Below, one piece after another: positions 44,027 to 52,493 of a stretch of DNA of 64,000 nt (positions within the stretch are counted from its first letter, which is position 1; every line of letters begins with the position of its first letter). A program made the translations under genes and the position numbers. Below the pieces are notes generated by a model, which did not search any database, was not told the DNA's origin, and saw only the letters and a program-made list of their open reading frames with translations. The stretch comes from Prevotella sp. (GTDB taxonomy: Bacteria > Bacteroidota > Bacteroidia > Bacteroidales > Bacteroidaceae): the NCBI GenBank assembly GCA_021204905.1, contig JAJPYN010000018.1, positions 62,001 through 126,000 on the forward strand, read 5' to 3'.

Positions 44027-44515
44027 TTATTTTTTCAAAAACCTCTCTTTAAAGGCTTTGCGGGCGCGGAAGATGTTGACTTTCACTTGCTCTTCGGAGA
44101 CGGCAAGGACGGCGGCGATCTCTTTGTAAGTGAGGCCCTCGATGTCGCGGAGCTGCATGCACGTGCGCTGTTTCTCGGGCAGAGAGTTGATGATTGCGTC
44201 TATTCGGGAGAGGTTGTCCTGCCGTGTGAGGCGCTGCAAAGGGTCGTCGGAGGCGGGCAGGGGAATAGCGGCGATGTCGTCTAAAGAAAGGTTGTCGCGG
44301 GATTTTTGTTTGAGGAAGTCGAGCGAGAGGTTGCGGCAGACGGTGAAGGCAAATGCCTCGGGCGACTTTATTTCGTGCGGGTTATTGCGGCTGTTCCACA
44401 CTTTTATCAGCGTGTTTTGCACTATGTCTTCCGCCTCCTCGCGGTTTTGCGTTATGCGGAGGGCTGTTCTGAAAAGTTTGTTTTTAAGCGGAAGTATGTC
44501 ATTAAGAAAGTTCAT
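44027..44515 (-). CDS. ECF-type RNA polymerase sigma factor
   Basis: A 162-aa sigma-70-family factor. Region 2 (NREEAEDIVQNTLIKVWNSR) and region 4 (LPEKQRTCMQLRDIEGLTYKEIA, with the helix-turn-helix ending EEQVKVNIFRARKAFKE) are complete. Its start overlaps the stop of argB (4 bp), so it is produced from the aroK-speA-argB transcript. The membrane protein downstream is its likely regulator; the regulon is unknown. Confidence 0.9.
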   Translation of the reverse strand: MNFLNDILPLKNKLFRTALRITQNREEAEDIVQNTLIKVWNSRNNPHEIKSPEAFAFTVCRNLSLDFLKQKSRDNLSLDDIAAIPLPASDDPLQRLTRQDNLSRIDAIINSLPEKQRTCMQLRDIEGLTYKEIAAVLAVSEEQVKVNIFRARKAFKERFLKK

Positions 44516-45303
44516 CTCACCGTTGTTCCTCCGAGCAAGTTATCCGCACGGGTGATTTTCACTTCCTTGACCCCCTTCTCAACAGCCGCGAGGGCGTTTT
44601 CAATTTTGGGCAACATGCCGCCTTTGATTATCCCTTCCGCCGCGTATTTATTGAAATCCGGGCGCGTCAACAAAGGGATTACGGAGCTTTCGTCGTTCTC
44701 GTCGCGCAAAACGCCCGGCTTCTCGAAGGTGTAGACGAGGGTTACGTCGTAGTGCTCAGCCAGCGCGGTTGCTACGGAAGAGGCGATGGTGTCGGCGTTA
44801 GTGTTGAGTATTTGCCCTTGTTTGTTGCACGAAAGAGGCGCAATGACGGGGGTTAAACCTTTGGAAATGAGCGTGTTAAGTACTTCGGCATCTACTTGTT
44901 TAATGTCGCCGACGAAGCCGAAGTCGACCGTTTCCGTTTGCCCTTCTTCGTTGGTGATTGCTACCGGCGGGCGTTTGTCAGCTAAGATTATGCCGGCATC
45001 GGCGCCGGTAAGTCCGATCGCTTTAACGCCGATTGCATTAAGCCGCGCCACGATTGTTTTGTTCACGAGCCCGCCGTAGACCATAGTTACTACCTCAAGC
45101 ATTGCCTCGCCGGTGATACGTCTGCCGTTCACCATCCTGCTCTCGATGCCTAACGCTGCGGCAATCTTCGTTGCGCGCCGTCCGCCGCCGTGCACGAGCG
45201 CCTTCCGGCCGTCTATTCGGGCAAATTTTTCCAACAAACCGATGAGCGCAGACGGCTCTTCCACCACCGCCCCGCCTACTTTCACTATGGTCAACGCTTC
45301 CAT
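44512..45303 (-). CDS. argB: Acetylglutamate kinase
   Basis: A 263-aa amino-acid-kinase-family enzyme that phosphorylates N-acetylglutamate in arginine (and ornithine) synthesis. Motifs: IVKVGGAVV, VHGGGRRAT, GRRITGEAMLEVV, GLTGADAGII and the C-terminal GGMLPKIENALAAVEKG. It lies 3 bp after speA and overlaps the sigma gene, so arginine synthesis, arginine breakdown to agmatine and a regulatory factor are encoded on one transcript. Confidence 0.95.
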   Translation of the reverse strand: MEALTIVKVGGAVVEEPSALIGLLEKFARIDGRKALVHGGGRRATKIAAALGIESRMVNGRRITGEAMLEVVTMVYGGLVNKTIVARLNAIGVKAIGLTGADAGIILADKRPPVAITNEEGQTETVDFGFVGDIKQVDAEVLNTLISKGLTPVIAPLSCNKQGQILNTNADTIASSVATALAEHYDVTLVYTFEKPGVLRDENDESSVIPLLTRPDFNKYAAEGIIKGGMLPKIENALAAVEKGVKEVKITRADNLLGGTTVR

Positions 45304-45306
45304 AGC

Positions 45307-47199
45307 TTATTCCAAATAGGTGTAGCCGTAAAGTCCCGCGCGGTAGTTGCTGACGAACTCCTTACCCTCTTCGGGCGTGATCTTGCCCTCCTTGATGGCT
45401 TTCGTAACCCATATCTCAAGCCGGCGCACGAGGCGTTTGTGGTCGTACTGCACGTAAGCCAGCACGTCGGCAATGGTCTCGCCGTCGATGATTTTATCAA
45501 TCGTGTAGCCGTCGTCGTCCACCGAGATATGCGCGGCATTGGTAAACCCGAACAGGTTGTGGGCGCTGCCGAGGATCTCCTGATAGGCGCCGGTGAGGAA
45601 CACGCCGATGTAATACGGTTCGCCCGGGCGCAGCTCGTGGAGCGGCAGGTAGTTGGTTTGCTGCACGCCGTTGACGTATGTCGACACCTTGCCGTCGCTG
45701 TCGCAGGTGATGTCTTGTATCTGTGCGGAGCAGGTGGGCTTCTCGTTCAGGCGCGAGATAGGCATGATGGGGAACATCTGGTCGATGCCCCACGAGTCGG
45801 GCATGCTTTGGAACAGCGAGAAGTTACAGAAGTATTTATCCGCCATCTGCTTGTCTATGGTGCGCAGTTCGTCGGGGACATGCTTCTGATGGTGCGCCAG
45901 TTCGGCCACCTCATGGCATATCGCCCAATAGAGCGATTCTATCTGCGCGCGGGTCTTGAGGTCGATAATGCCGTGCTGGAATAAATCTAATGCTTCCTGG
46001 CGAATATCCTCCGCGTCGTGCCAATCCTCGAGCATGGAGCGCGTGGAGAGGTTGTCCCACACCTCCGTCAGGTCGTGCACGAGCTTGTGATCGCTCTCGC
46101 TTGCCTCGAAATCCTCGTGCATCTTCTTCACCGAGACGCTCTCTAAAGCCTCCACGATGAGTACGGCGTGATGGGCAGCAAGCGAGCGGCCGCCCTCGGT
46201 GATTATGTTCGGATGAGGAATATTGTTTTCGTTGGCAGCCTCGACGAAGGTGTCCACGCAGTCGTTGACGTACTCCTGAATGGAGTAGTTGACCGACGAC
46301 TCCGAGTTGGACGACCGTGTGCCGTCGTAATCCACGCCGAGCCCGCCGCCGCAATCGACAAATTCGATGTTGAAGCCCATCGCCCGAAGCTGAACGTAAT
46401 ATTGCGCAGCCTCGCGCAGGGCGGACGAGATACGGCGTATCTTCGTTATCTGCGAACCGATGTGGAAGTGCATTAGTTTCAGACAGTCCTTCATCCCCAT
46501 CTCTTCGAGCAGCTGTAATGCCTCGAGCAGTTCGGAGGAGTTGAGCCCGAATTTCGACGCGTCGCCGCCGCTCTCCTGCCACTTGCCCGCGCCGGACGCC
46601 GCAAGCTTGAGACGCACGCCGAGCGTAGGCCGCACGCCCATCTTTGCCGCCGTCTCGGCGATAATCTTCACTTCGGGCAACTTCTCTATGACGTGGAAAA
46701 TGCGCTTGCCCATCTTCTGCGCAAGAAGGGCCATCTCGATGTAGTTCTTGTCCTTGTGGCCGTTGCAGATGATGATGCTGTCGGAGTCCATGTGAGTGGC
46801 TAAAACGGCGTGCAGCTCAGGCTTCGAACCAGCCTCCAGACCGATGTTATACTTCGCGCCGTGAGAGATAATCTCCTCCACGACGGGGCGCATCTGGTTG
46901 ACCTTTATAGGGAACACGATGTAGTTCTCCGCCTTGTAGTCGTATTCCTTCGCGGCCTTCTCGAAACAGGCGGAGGTCGACTGTATTCGCGAGTCGAGGA
47001 TGTCGGGGAACCGGAGTATCATCGGCGCGCTGATATGCCGCGACTCCAGCTCGTCGACAAGTTCCTTCAGGTCGACCTGCACGTTGTCCTTGTGGGGCGA
47101 ACAATAAACGTTGCCCTTCTCGTTGATGCCGAAATAATTCACGCCCCAACCCTTGATGTTGTAGAGCTCCTTTGAGTCTTCAATGGTCCACTTCTTCAT
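45307..47199 (-). CDS. speA: Biosynthetic arginine decarboxylase
   Basis: A 630-aa PLP enzyme that converts arginine to agmatine, the first step to putrescine and spermidine. The PLP-lysine segment NYIVFPIKVNQMRPVV, the glycine-rich phosphate site ECGGGLGVDYDG (here VDCGGGLGVDYDG) and the C-terminal ITEGGRSLAAHHAV are intact; length is normal for the SpeA family. It lies 15 bp downstream of aroK and 3 bp upstream of argB. Confidence 0.96.
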   Translation of the reverse strand: MKKWTIEDSKELYNIKGWGVNYFGINEKGNVYCSPHKDNVQVDLKELVDELESRHISAPMILRFPDILDSRIQSTSACFEKAAKEYDYKAENYIVFPIKVNQMRPVVEEIISHGAKYNIGLEAGSKPELHAVLATHMDSDSIIICNGHKDKNYIEMALLAQKMGKRIFHVIEKLPEVKIIAETAAKMGVRPTLGVRLKLAASGAGKWQESGGDASKFGLNSSELLEALQLLEEMGMKDCLKLMHFHIGSQITKIRRISSALREAAQYYVQLRAMGFNIEFVDCGGGLGVDYDGTRSSNSESSVNYSIQEYVNDCVDTFVEAANENNIPHPNIITEGGRSLAAHHAVLIVEALESVSVKKMHEDFEASESDHKLVHDLTEVWDNLSTRSMLEDWHDAEDIRQEALDLFQHGIIDLKTRAQIESLYWAICHEVAELAHHQKHVPDELRTIDKQMADKYFCNFSLFQSMPDSWGIDQMFPIMPISRLNEKPTCSAQIQDITCDSDGKVSTYVNGVQQTNYLPLHELRPGEPYYIGVFLTGAYQEILGSAHNLFGFTNAAHISVDDDGYTIDKIIDGETIADVLAYVQYDHKRLVRRLEIWVTKAIKEGKITPEEGKEFVSNYRAGLYGYTYLE

Positions 47200-47214
47200 G
47201 TTACTGCTGTCGAT

Positions 47215-47775
47215 TTAGTGAATGGATATCGTTTCTTTCCGCTGAACGTCTATGCCGAGCATCGCGCTGATCTTCGCCGCATGCGCCGCCACCTTGCCGG
47301 AGTTGTCCATAAGGTTCACGTCAAGCACGTGCTTCGCCTTGCTGTAAAAGGCCTCGCGCGCGGCGAGCTGCTCTTGGATGAACGCCCTCGTCTCTTCTTC
47401 CGTCTTGCCGAGCAACAACGGCCGCACGCCCTTGCCCATTTTCAGGTGGCACATAAGCACTTCCGGCGAAGCTTTAAGATAAACCGTCTCGCCCTGCCGG
47501 TTGAGGTAATCCATGTTGTCGAAGAAGCACGGGGTGCCGCCGCCGCAACTGATGACGACGTTCTCAAACTCCGCCACCTCGTGGAGCATGTTGTGCTCTA
47601 TCTGTCGGAAACCCTCTTCGCCGCGCTCGTCGAAAATGGCCTTCACCGTGCGCCGCATGCGCGTCTCGATATACCAGTCGAGGTCGTAGAAAGCGAGGCC
47701 GAGCAGCTTGGCCAACTCGCGGCCGACGATGGTCTTGCCGGCACCCATGTAACCGATGATGATGATGCGCGTCAT
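47215..47775 (-). CDS. aroK: Shikimate kinase
   Basis: A 186-aa P-loop kinase that makes shikimate-3-phosphate for aromatic amino acids. Walker A GYMGAGKTIVG, the shikimate-binding D in LDWYIE, Arg in F R Q I E region, the GGG of ISCGGGTPC, and the lid Arg in GVRPLL are all visible. It heads the aroK-speA-argB-sigma-anti-sigma operon; its leader carries six 22-bp repeats (47821-47952). Confidence 0.94.
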   Translation of the reverse strand: MTRIIIIGYMGAGKTIVGRELAKLLGLAFYDLDWYIETRMRRTVKAIFDERGEEGFRQIEHNMLHEVAEFENVVISCGGGTPCFFDNMDYLNRQGETVYLKASPEVLMCHLKMGKGVRPLLLGKTEEETRAFIQEQLAAREAFYSKAKHVLDVNLMDNSGKVAAHAAKISAMLGIDVQRKETISIH

Positions 47776-47820
47776 TTGCCTGATTCCGACTTTATTTTAA
47801 GATAAACCTGCTTTTAAAAT

Positions 47821-47952
47821 GAACCTTATTTGTTACTAAGATGAACTTTATTTGTTGCTAAGACGAACCTTATTTGTTGCTAAGACGAACCTTATTTGTT
47901 GCTAAGACGAACTTTATTTGTTGCTAAGACGAACTTTATTTGTTGCTAAGAC
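47821..47952. repeat. 22-bp tandem repeat, six near-identical units
   Basis: Units begin at 47821, 47843, 47865, 47887, 47909 and 47931, each starting GAACC/TTTATTTGTT and ending CTAAGAC or CTAAGAT, with a degenerate unit on either side. They fill the gap between topA and aroK, that is, the leader of the aroK operon. No spacers, so not a CRISPR array. Confidence 0.95.
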
Positions 47953-47961
47953 GAATCTTGC

Positions 47962-50313
47962 TCATTTCGCTCTCCTTGCGCGCGGGGTGCGTTTGCCCGT
48001 TGCCCCGCCTTTGTCCTGAGCCTCTTTGATGATTGCGCGGCATTCGTCCTCAGTCAAAGCTGCGGCGTTCTCCTGCTGCTTCTTCGGGATGCGGTAGTTC
48101 TTGCCGCCGCAAGCGAGGTAAGGCCCGTAGCGACCGTTGATAATCTCTATCTGAGGCTCGTTTGCGAACGTTTTGATATGCCGCTGCGCCTCTTTCTCTT
48201 TCTTCTCGGCAATAAGCTTTTCGGCCGTAGCGAGCGTTACGGTGAACGGGTCTTCGGTCGACGGAAGCGACGTGAACTGCTTGTCGTAAAGGATGTACGG
48301 CCCGAAGCGCCCGACGTTCGCCACCACTTCCTTGCCGTCGATAAGGCCCACGATGCGCGGCAGACGCAGCAGCTCCAACGCCTCGCCGAGCGTGATGGTC
48401 TCCATCGTCTTGTCCTTTGGCAGCTGCACGAAGCGCGGTTTCTCCTCGTCGCCCGCCGCACCGATCTGCACCACCGGTCCGTAGCGCCCTATCTTGACGA
48501 ACACCGTTTTGCCGGACTTGGGGTCAACGCCCAGTTCGCGCTCGCCGGGTTTGTGCTCTTGGCGGGTTTGAATGACGCTCTCGATCTCGGGTTCGAAGTC
48601 GGTCCAAAACTCTTTAAGCATCGTCTGCCAAGCCAGTTCGCCGCCGGCGATGGCATCGAATTTCTCTTCAACGTTGGCCGTGAAATTATAGTCCATAATG
48701 TCGGGAAAACTGTCCATAAGGAAGTCGTTGACAACAATCCCGACATCCGTCGGCAGCAGCTTGCCCTTGTCGCGGCCGGCAATCTCTTTCTTCGTGCTCT
48801 GCGTGACGGCGCCGCCTTTGAGCGTCAGCACGGAGTAGGGCCGCTCCGCACCTTTGTCCTCGCCGCGTTTGACATATTCGCGCTGCTGGATGGTGCTGAT
48901 GGTCGGCGCGTATGTTGACGGCCGGCCTATGCCGAGCTCCTCCATTTTCTTGACAAGCGTCGCCTCGGTGTAACGCTGCGGCCCTTGCGTGAAGCGCTCC
49001 GTGGCGGTGATCTCCTTGCGCAAGAGGTTCTCGTTCGCGGTTAACTGCGGCAAAAGGCGCGCCGTGTCTTCCGCATTGTCGGCCTCGTCGTCGACGGACT
49101 CGCGGTAAACTTTCAGAAAGCCGTCGAAGAGCACAGCCTCGCCCGTGGCCGTAAAGGAATAATTCGCGCCGCTGACGGCAATCTCCGCCGTGGTCTTCTC
49201 CATCTGCGCGTCGGCCATCTGCGAGGCGAGCGTGCGCTTGCGGATGAGGTCGTAAAGGCGCTGCTCCTGCACCGTGCCGGCAATCTCGCGGCGGTTGATA
49301 TAAGCCGGGCGGATGGCCTCGTGAGCCTCCTGCGCACCCCGCGTGTGCGTCTTATAGTTGCGCGGACGACTGTAATTCTCGCCGAACGTGCCCGCAATTT
49401 CTTCTTTGCAGGCGTTGATGCAGAAGCTCGACAGATTAACGCTGTCGGTGCGCATATACGTGATGAGTCCGCTCTCGTAAAGGCTCTGCGCCACACGCAT
49501 CGTCTGCACTACGGAGAAGCCGAGTTTGCGCGCCGCCTCCTGCTGCAGGGTCGAGGTGGTGAACGGCGGGGCGGGCGTGCGCTTCAAGGGTTTCTTCGCC
49601 ACGGAGACAACGGTGAATGTTGCGTCTTTGCACTGTTCGAGGAAAGCCTTCGCCTCGTCCGCAGTTTGAAATTTATGGCTCACCTCGGCGTGAATGTCCT
49701 GCTTCGTGTCGCCGGCCTGCTTAGTAAACACTGCCGAGACGCGGTAATGCGCCTCCGAGGTGAAAGCCCTCACTTCGCGCTCGCGCTCGACGATAAGCCT
49801 TACCGCCACGCTCTGCACGCGCCCTGCCGACAGCGCCGGCTTCACCTTGCGCCACAGCACCGGCGAGAGCTTGAAGCCCACGATGCGGTCGAGGATGCGG
49901 CGTGCCTGCTGCGCGTCGACGAGGCTCATGTTTATCCGCCGCGGGTTGTCTATCGCGTTAAGTATGGCCGGCTTCGTAATCTCGTGAAACACAATGCGTT
50001 TCGTCTGTTCCTTGTCCAAGCCGAGCACCTCCTGCAAGTGCCACGCGATGGCCTCTCCCTCGCGGTCCTCATCGGAGGCGAGCCACACCTGCTTCACCTT
50101 CTTTGCTGCGGCGAGCAGGCCGTCGACCACCTTTTTCTTGTCCGCAGGGATCTCGTAGCAAGCCTCGAGCGTGTCCATGTCGACGCTGATCTCTTTCTTT
50201 TTAAGGTCGCGGATGTGGCCGTAGCTCGACATCACCTTGTAGTCTTCCCCCAAAAATTTCTCTATCGTTTTCGCCTTCGCGGGGCTCTCCACAATCACCA
50301 AATTCTCTTGCAT
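47962..50313 (-). CDS. topA: DNA topoisomerase I
   Basis: A 783-aa type IA topoisomerase that relaxes negative supercoils. The start at 50313 (MQENLVIVESPAKAK) is preferred, since the longer frame upstream has no family resemblance. TOPRIM: IVESPAKAKTIEKFLG, DEDREGEAIAWHL. Active-site Tyr286 in GLITYMRTDS. Instead of zinc ribbons the C-terminus has three Toprim_Crpt-type repeats with GRYGP or GRFGP (..KIGRYGPVVQ.., ..NVGRFGPYIL.., ..INGRYGPYLA..) and a basic tail. Confidence 0.96.
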   Translation of the reverse strand: MQENLVIVESPAKAKTIEKFLGEDYKVMSSYGHIRDLKKKEISVDMDTLEACYEIPADKKKVVDGLLAAAKKVKQVWLASDEDREGEAIAWHLQEVLGLDKEQTKRIVFHEITKPAILNAIDNPRRINMSLVDAQQARRILDRIVGFKLSPVLWRKVKPALSAGRVQSVAVRLIVEREREVRAFTSEAHYRVSAVFTKQAGDTKQDIHAEVSHKFQTADEAKAFLEQCKDATFTVVSVAKKPLKRTPAPPFTTSTLQQEAARKLGFSVVQTMRVAQSLYESGLITYMRTDSVNLSSFCINACKEEIAGTFGENYSRPRNYKTHTRGAQEAHEAIRPAYINRREIAGTVQEQRLYDLIRKRTLASQMADAQMEKTTAEIAVSGANYSFTATGEAVLFDGFLKVYRESVDDEADNAEDTARLLPQLTANENLLRKEITATERFTQGPQRYTEATLVKKMEELGIGRPSTYAPTISTIQQREYVKRGEDKGAERPYSVLTLKGGAVTQSTKKEIAGRDKGKLLPTDVGIVVNDFLMDSFPDIMDYNFTANVEEKFDAIAGGELAWQTMLKEFWTDFEPEIESVIQTRQEHKPGERELGVDPKSGKTVFVKIGRYGPVVQIGAAGDEEKPRFVQLPKDKTMETITLGEALELLRLPRIVGLIDGKEVVANVGRFGPYILYDKQFTSLPSTEDPFTVTLATAEKLIAEKKEKEAQRHIKTFANEPQIEIINGRYGPYLACGGKNYRIPKKQQENAAALTEDECRAIIKEAQDKGGATGKRTPRARRAK

Positions 50314-50471
50314 AACTCGCTGAATAAGCTTTGATTTTTCCGACCGGCAAAAGTAAGGAAAACTTTTCAACCACATTATTATACGCGCGCTTTTTTTCTT
50401 TTTTAGCAAATGGCCGCAACTGTCCGGACGGCTGTAAAGAAAGTGCAACCAACCGATTTTTCGGCGTTTTC

Positions 50472-50502
50472 TTTGTTATTTGCCCGGCGACGTTTATCTT
50501 TG
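50472..50502 (+). promoter_or_regulatory. Promoter for tRNA-Leu
   Basis: TTTG (50472-50475), 19 bp, TATCTTTG (50495-50502), 20 bp before the tRNA. Confidence 0.8.
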
Positions 50503-50522
50503 CAAAAGAGTTGGTTTGAACG

Positions 50523-50606
50523 GCTGCGATGTTGGAATGGTAGACAAGGCAGACTTAAAATCTTCTGCCCGTTTCGGGCGTGCGGGTTCGAGTCCCGCTC
50601 GCAGCA
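50523..50606 (+). tRNA. tRNA-Leu (TAA)
   Basis: An 84-nt class II tRNA: acceptor GCTGCGA/TCGCAGC, anticodon loop CTTAAAA (TAA), long variable arm GCCCG-TTT-CGGGC, T-arm GCGGG-TTCGAGT-CCCGC. No CCA is encoded. The anticodon stem has one mismatch. Confidence 0.93.
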
Positions 50607-50615
50607 CACGTTGAG

Positions 50616-50765
50616 ACTACTAACAATTAAAGATACAAATTACAGTTGGAACTATTAAGCACAATTTGAATTAATTACAGTTGAAAGTACTAATCACAAT
50701 TGAAATAATTACAGTCGGAACTACTAATTACAATTAAAGGCATTAATCACAGTTGACACCACTAT
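50616..50765. repeat. Degenerate ~18-bp tandem repeat, about eight units
   Basis: Units approximate AATTACAGTTGAAA (alternating ACAATT and ACAGTT) with spacers CTACT or GTACT. They fill the gap between tRNA-Leu and the lipoprotein gene at 50797. Confidence 0.75.
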
Positions 50766-50796
50766 TTATCATTCACTTTTTATACAAATTACACTT

Positions 50797-52476
50797 ATGC
50801 GCAAAGTATTATTTTTCAGTATCATTGCTCTTTCGGCAATCGTTCTTTCCGCTTGCTCAAGCAAGTTGGGCGAGCTCTCGGCGGACAACTTCACGGTAAC
50901 GCCGAACCCGCTCGAGACACAGGCCGGACAGGTGCCCGCCACCATCGCCGGCGTCTTCCCGGAGAAGTACCTCAAGAAGAAGGCTGTCATCACCGTTACC
51001 CCCGAGCTGCGTTACGGCACAAGCGACGCCGCGCAGGGTGCCGGCGCAACATTCCAAGGCGAGAAGGTGCTGGGCAACAACCAGACCATCTCCTACCGTC
51101 TCGGCGGCCGCTACACGATGAACACCGCGTTCACCTATGTGCCTGAGATGCAGAAGAGCGACATGTACCTCACGTTCGCAGCCAAGGTGGGCAAGAAAAC
51201 AGTTACCGTGCCCGATGTGAAAGTGGCCGTGGGCGTCATCGCAACGTCGGAGCTGTACAAAGCCACCATCCTCGCCGACGGAGGCATTCTCGCCGCTGAC
51301 TCGTTCCAGCGCATCACCTCGCAGCAGCAGGAGGCGAACATCAAATTCCTTGTAAATCAGGCGAATATCCGCAAGTCGGAGCTCGAGAGCAATTCCGTGC
51401 AAGACTTCGTGGCAATGCTCAAACAGATCAACGAAGATCAGGAGCGGCTCGCCATCCAAAACGTTGAGATTCAGGCTTATGCATCGCCCGAGGGCGGCTT
51501 CGAATACAACGACAAGCTCTCCGCCAAGCGCCAGAATTCCACGGAGGATTATGTTGCTTCGACGCTCAGCGCAGCCAATGTGCAGACCGATGTCGACGCG
51601 CATTACACCGCGCAGGACTGGGAAGGCTTTAAGGCGCTTGTCGAGGTGAGCGACATCCAAGACAAAGACGTCATCATCCGCGTGCTCGAGATGTATCAGG
51701 ATCCCGAAGAGCGCGAGCAGCAGATACGCAACCTCAGCGAGGGCTTCCAGGAGTTGAAGGAAGGTATCCTGCCCGAACTGCGCCGCTCGAGAATGATCAT
51801 CAACTACAATGTTGTCGGCCGTTCCGACGAAGAGCTTGTGCAGCAGTTTAACGACGATCCGTCGGTGCTCAGCCTCGAAGAACTGCTTTACACCGCCACG
51901 CTCGTCGACGATAACGCCACGAAGACCGCCATCTACAAGCAGGCTGCCGACACCTATCGCGGCGACGCGCGCGCTTACAACAACCTCGCGTCAATGGCGC
52001 TTCTCGACGGCGATGTTTCTTCGGCAAAGAGCTATCTGTCGCAGGCCATCAGCATCGACCCGACATCGGCAGAGGCTTACGCCAACCGCGGCTTGATCGA
52101 GCTCATCGACGGCGATAAGGAGAATGCCGAACTCGACATCGCGAAAGCTACAACGCTCGGCGACGTAAGCTATGCGCAAGGCGTGCTCGAGATCAGCAAG
52201 GGCAACTACTCCGAAGCGGCATCCATCCTCGACGGCAAGAACACGAACAGCACCGCTCTGGCGCAACTGCTCAACAAGGACTACGCTTCGGCGGTTAACA
52301 CCCTCGACAACGCAACGAACAAAGGTGCGCTCAACACCTATCTCCACGCCGTCGTAGCGGCCCGCAACGGCAATAAATATGCCACGGGATCCTACCTCAA
52401 AGAGGCGCTCGAGCAAGACCCGGCACTCAAAGATTACGCCGACAACGACCTCGAACTGGCCATCTTGAAGAACTAA
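50797..52476 (+). CDS. Lipoprotein with OmpA-like region and TPR repeats
   Basis: A 559-aa lipoprotein (lipobox VLSAC, cysteine near residue 19). An Ig-like beta region (about 30-150) is followed by an OmpA-like segment (IQNVEIQAYASPEGGFEYNDKLSAKRQNSTEDYV, a known variant of the OmpA domain; only the ASPEG...N..LS.R pattern is used here). The C-terminal ~190 residues are tetratricopeptide repeats (AYNNLASMALLDGDVSSAKSYL; AEAYANRGLIELIDGDKE). Such proteins anchor to peptidoglycan and act as scaffolds in the periplasm. First gene of a run that continues through the ABC ATPase at 55775. Confidence 0.75.
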   Translation: MRKVLFFSIIALSAIVLSACSSKLGELSADNFTVTPNPLETQAGQVPATIAGVFPEKYLKKKAVITVTPELRYGTSDAAQGAGATFQGEKVLGNNQTISYRLGGRYTMNTAFTYVPEMQKSDMYLTFAAKVGKKTVTVPDVKVAVGVIATSELYKATILADGGILAADSFQRITSQQQEANIKFLVNQANIRKSELESNSVQDFVAMLKQINEDQERLAIQNVEIQAYASPEGGFEYNDKLSAKRQNSTEDYVASTLSAANVQTDVDAHYTAQDWEGFKALVEVSDIQDKDVIIRVLEMYQDPEEREQQIRNLSEGFQELKEGILPELRRSRMIINYNVVGRSDEELVQQFNDDPSVLSLEELLYTATLVDDNATKTAIYKQAADTYRGDARAYNNLASMALLDGDVSSAKSYLSQAISIDPTSAEAYANRGLIELIDGDKENAELDIAKATTLGDVSYAQGVLEISKGNYSEAASILDGKNTNSTALAQLLNKDYASAVNTLDNATNKGALNTYLHAVVAARNGNKYATGSYLKEALEQDPALKDYADNDLELAILKN

Positions 52477-52493
52477 CTCACGATGCCCTTTTG

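Noticed and set aside
47821..47952. CRISPR array
   Set aside because: The 22-bp units are directly tandem with no spacers, and no cas genes are near.
49321..50334. 337-codon frame opposite topA
   Set aside because: Antisense shadow; topA has the TOPRIM domain and active-site Tyr.
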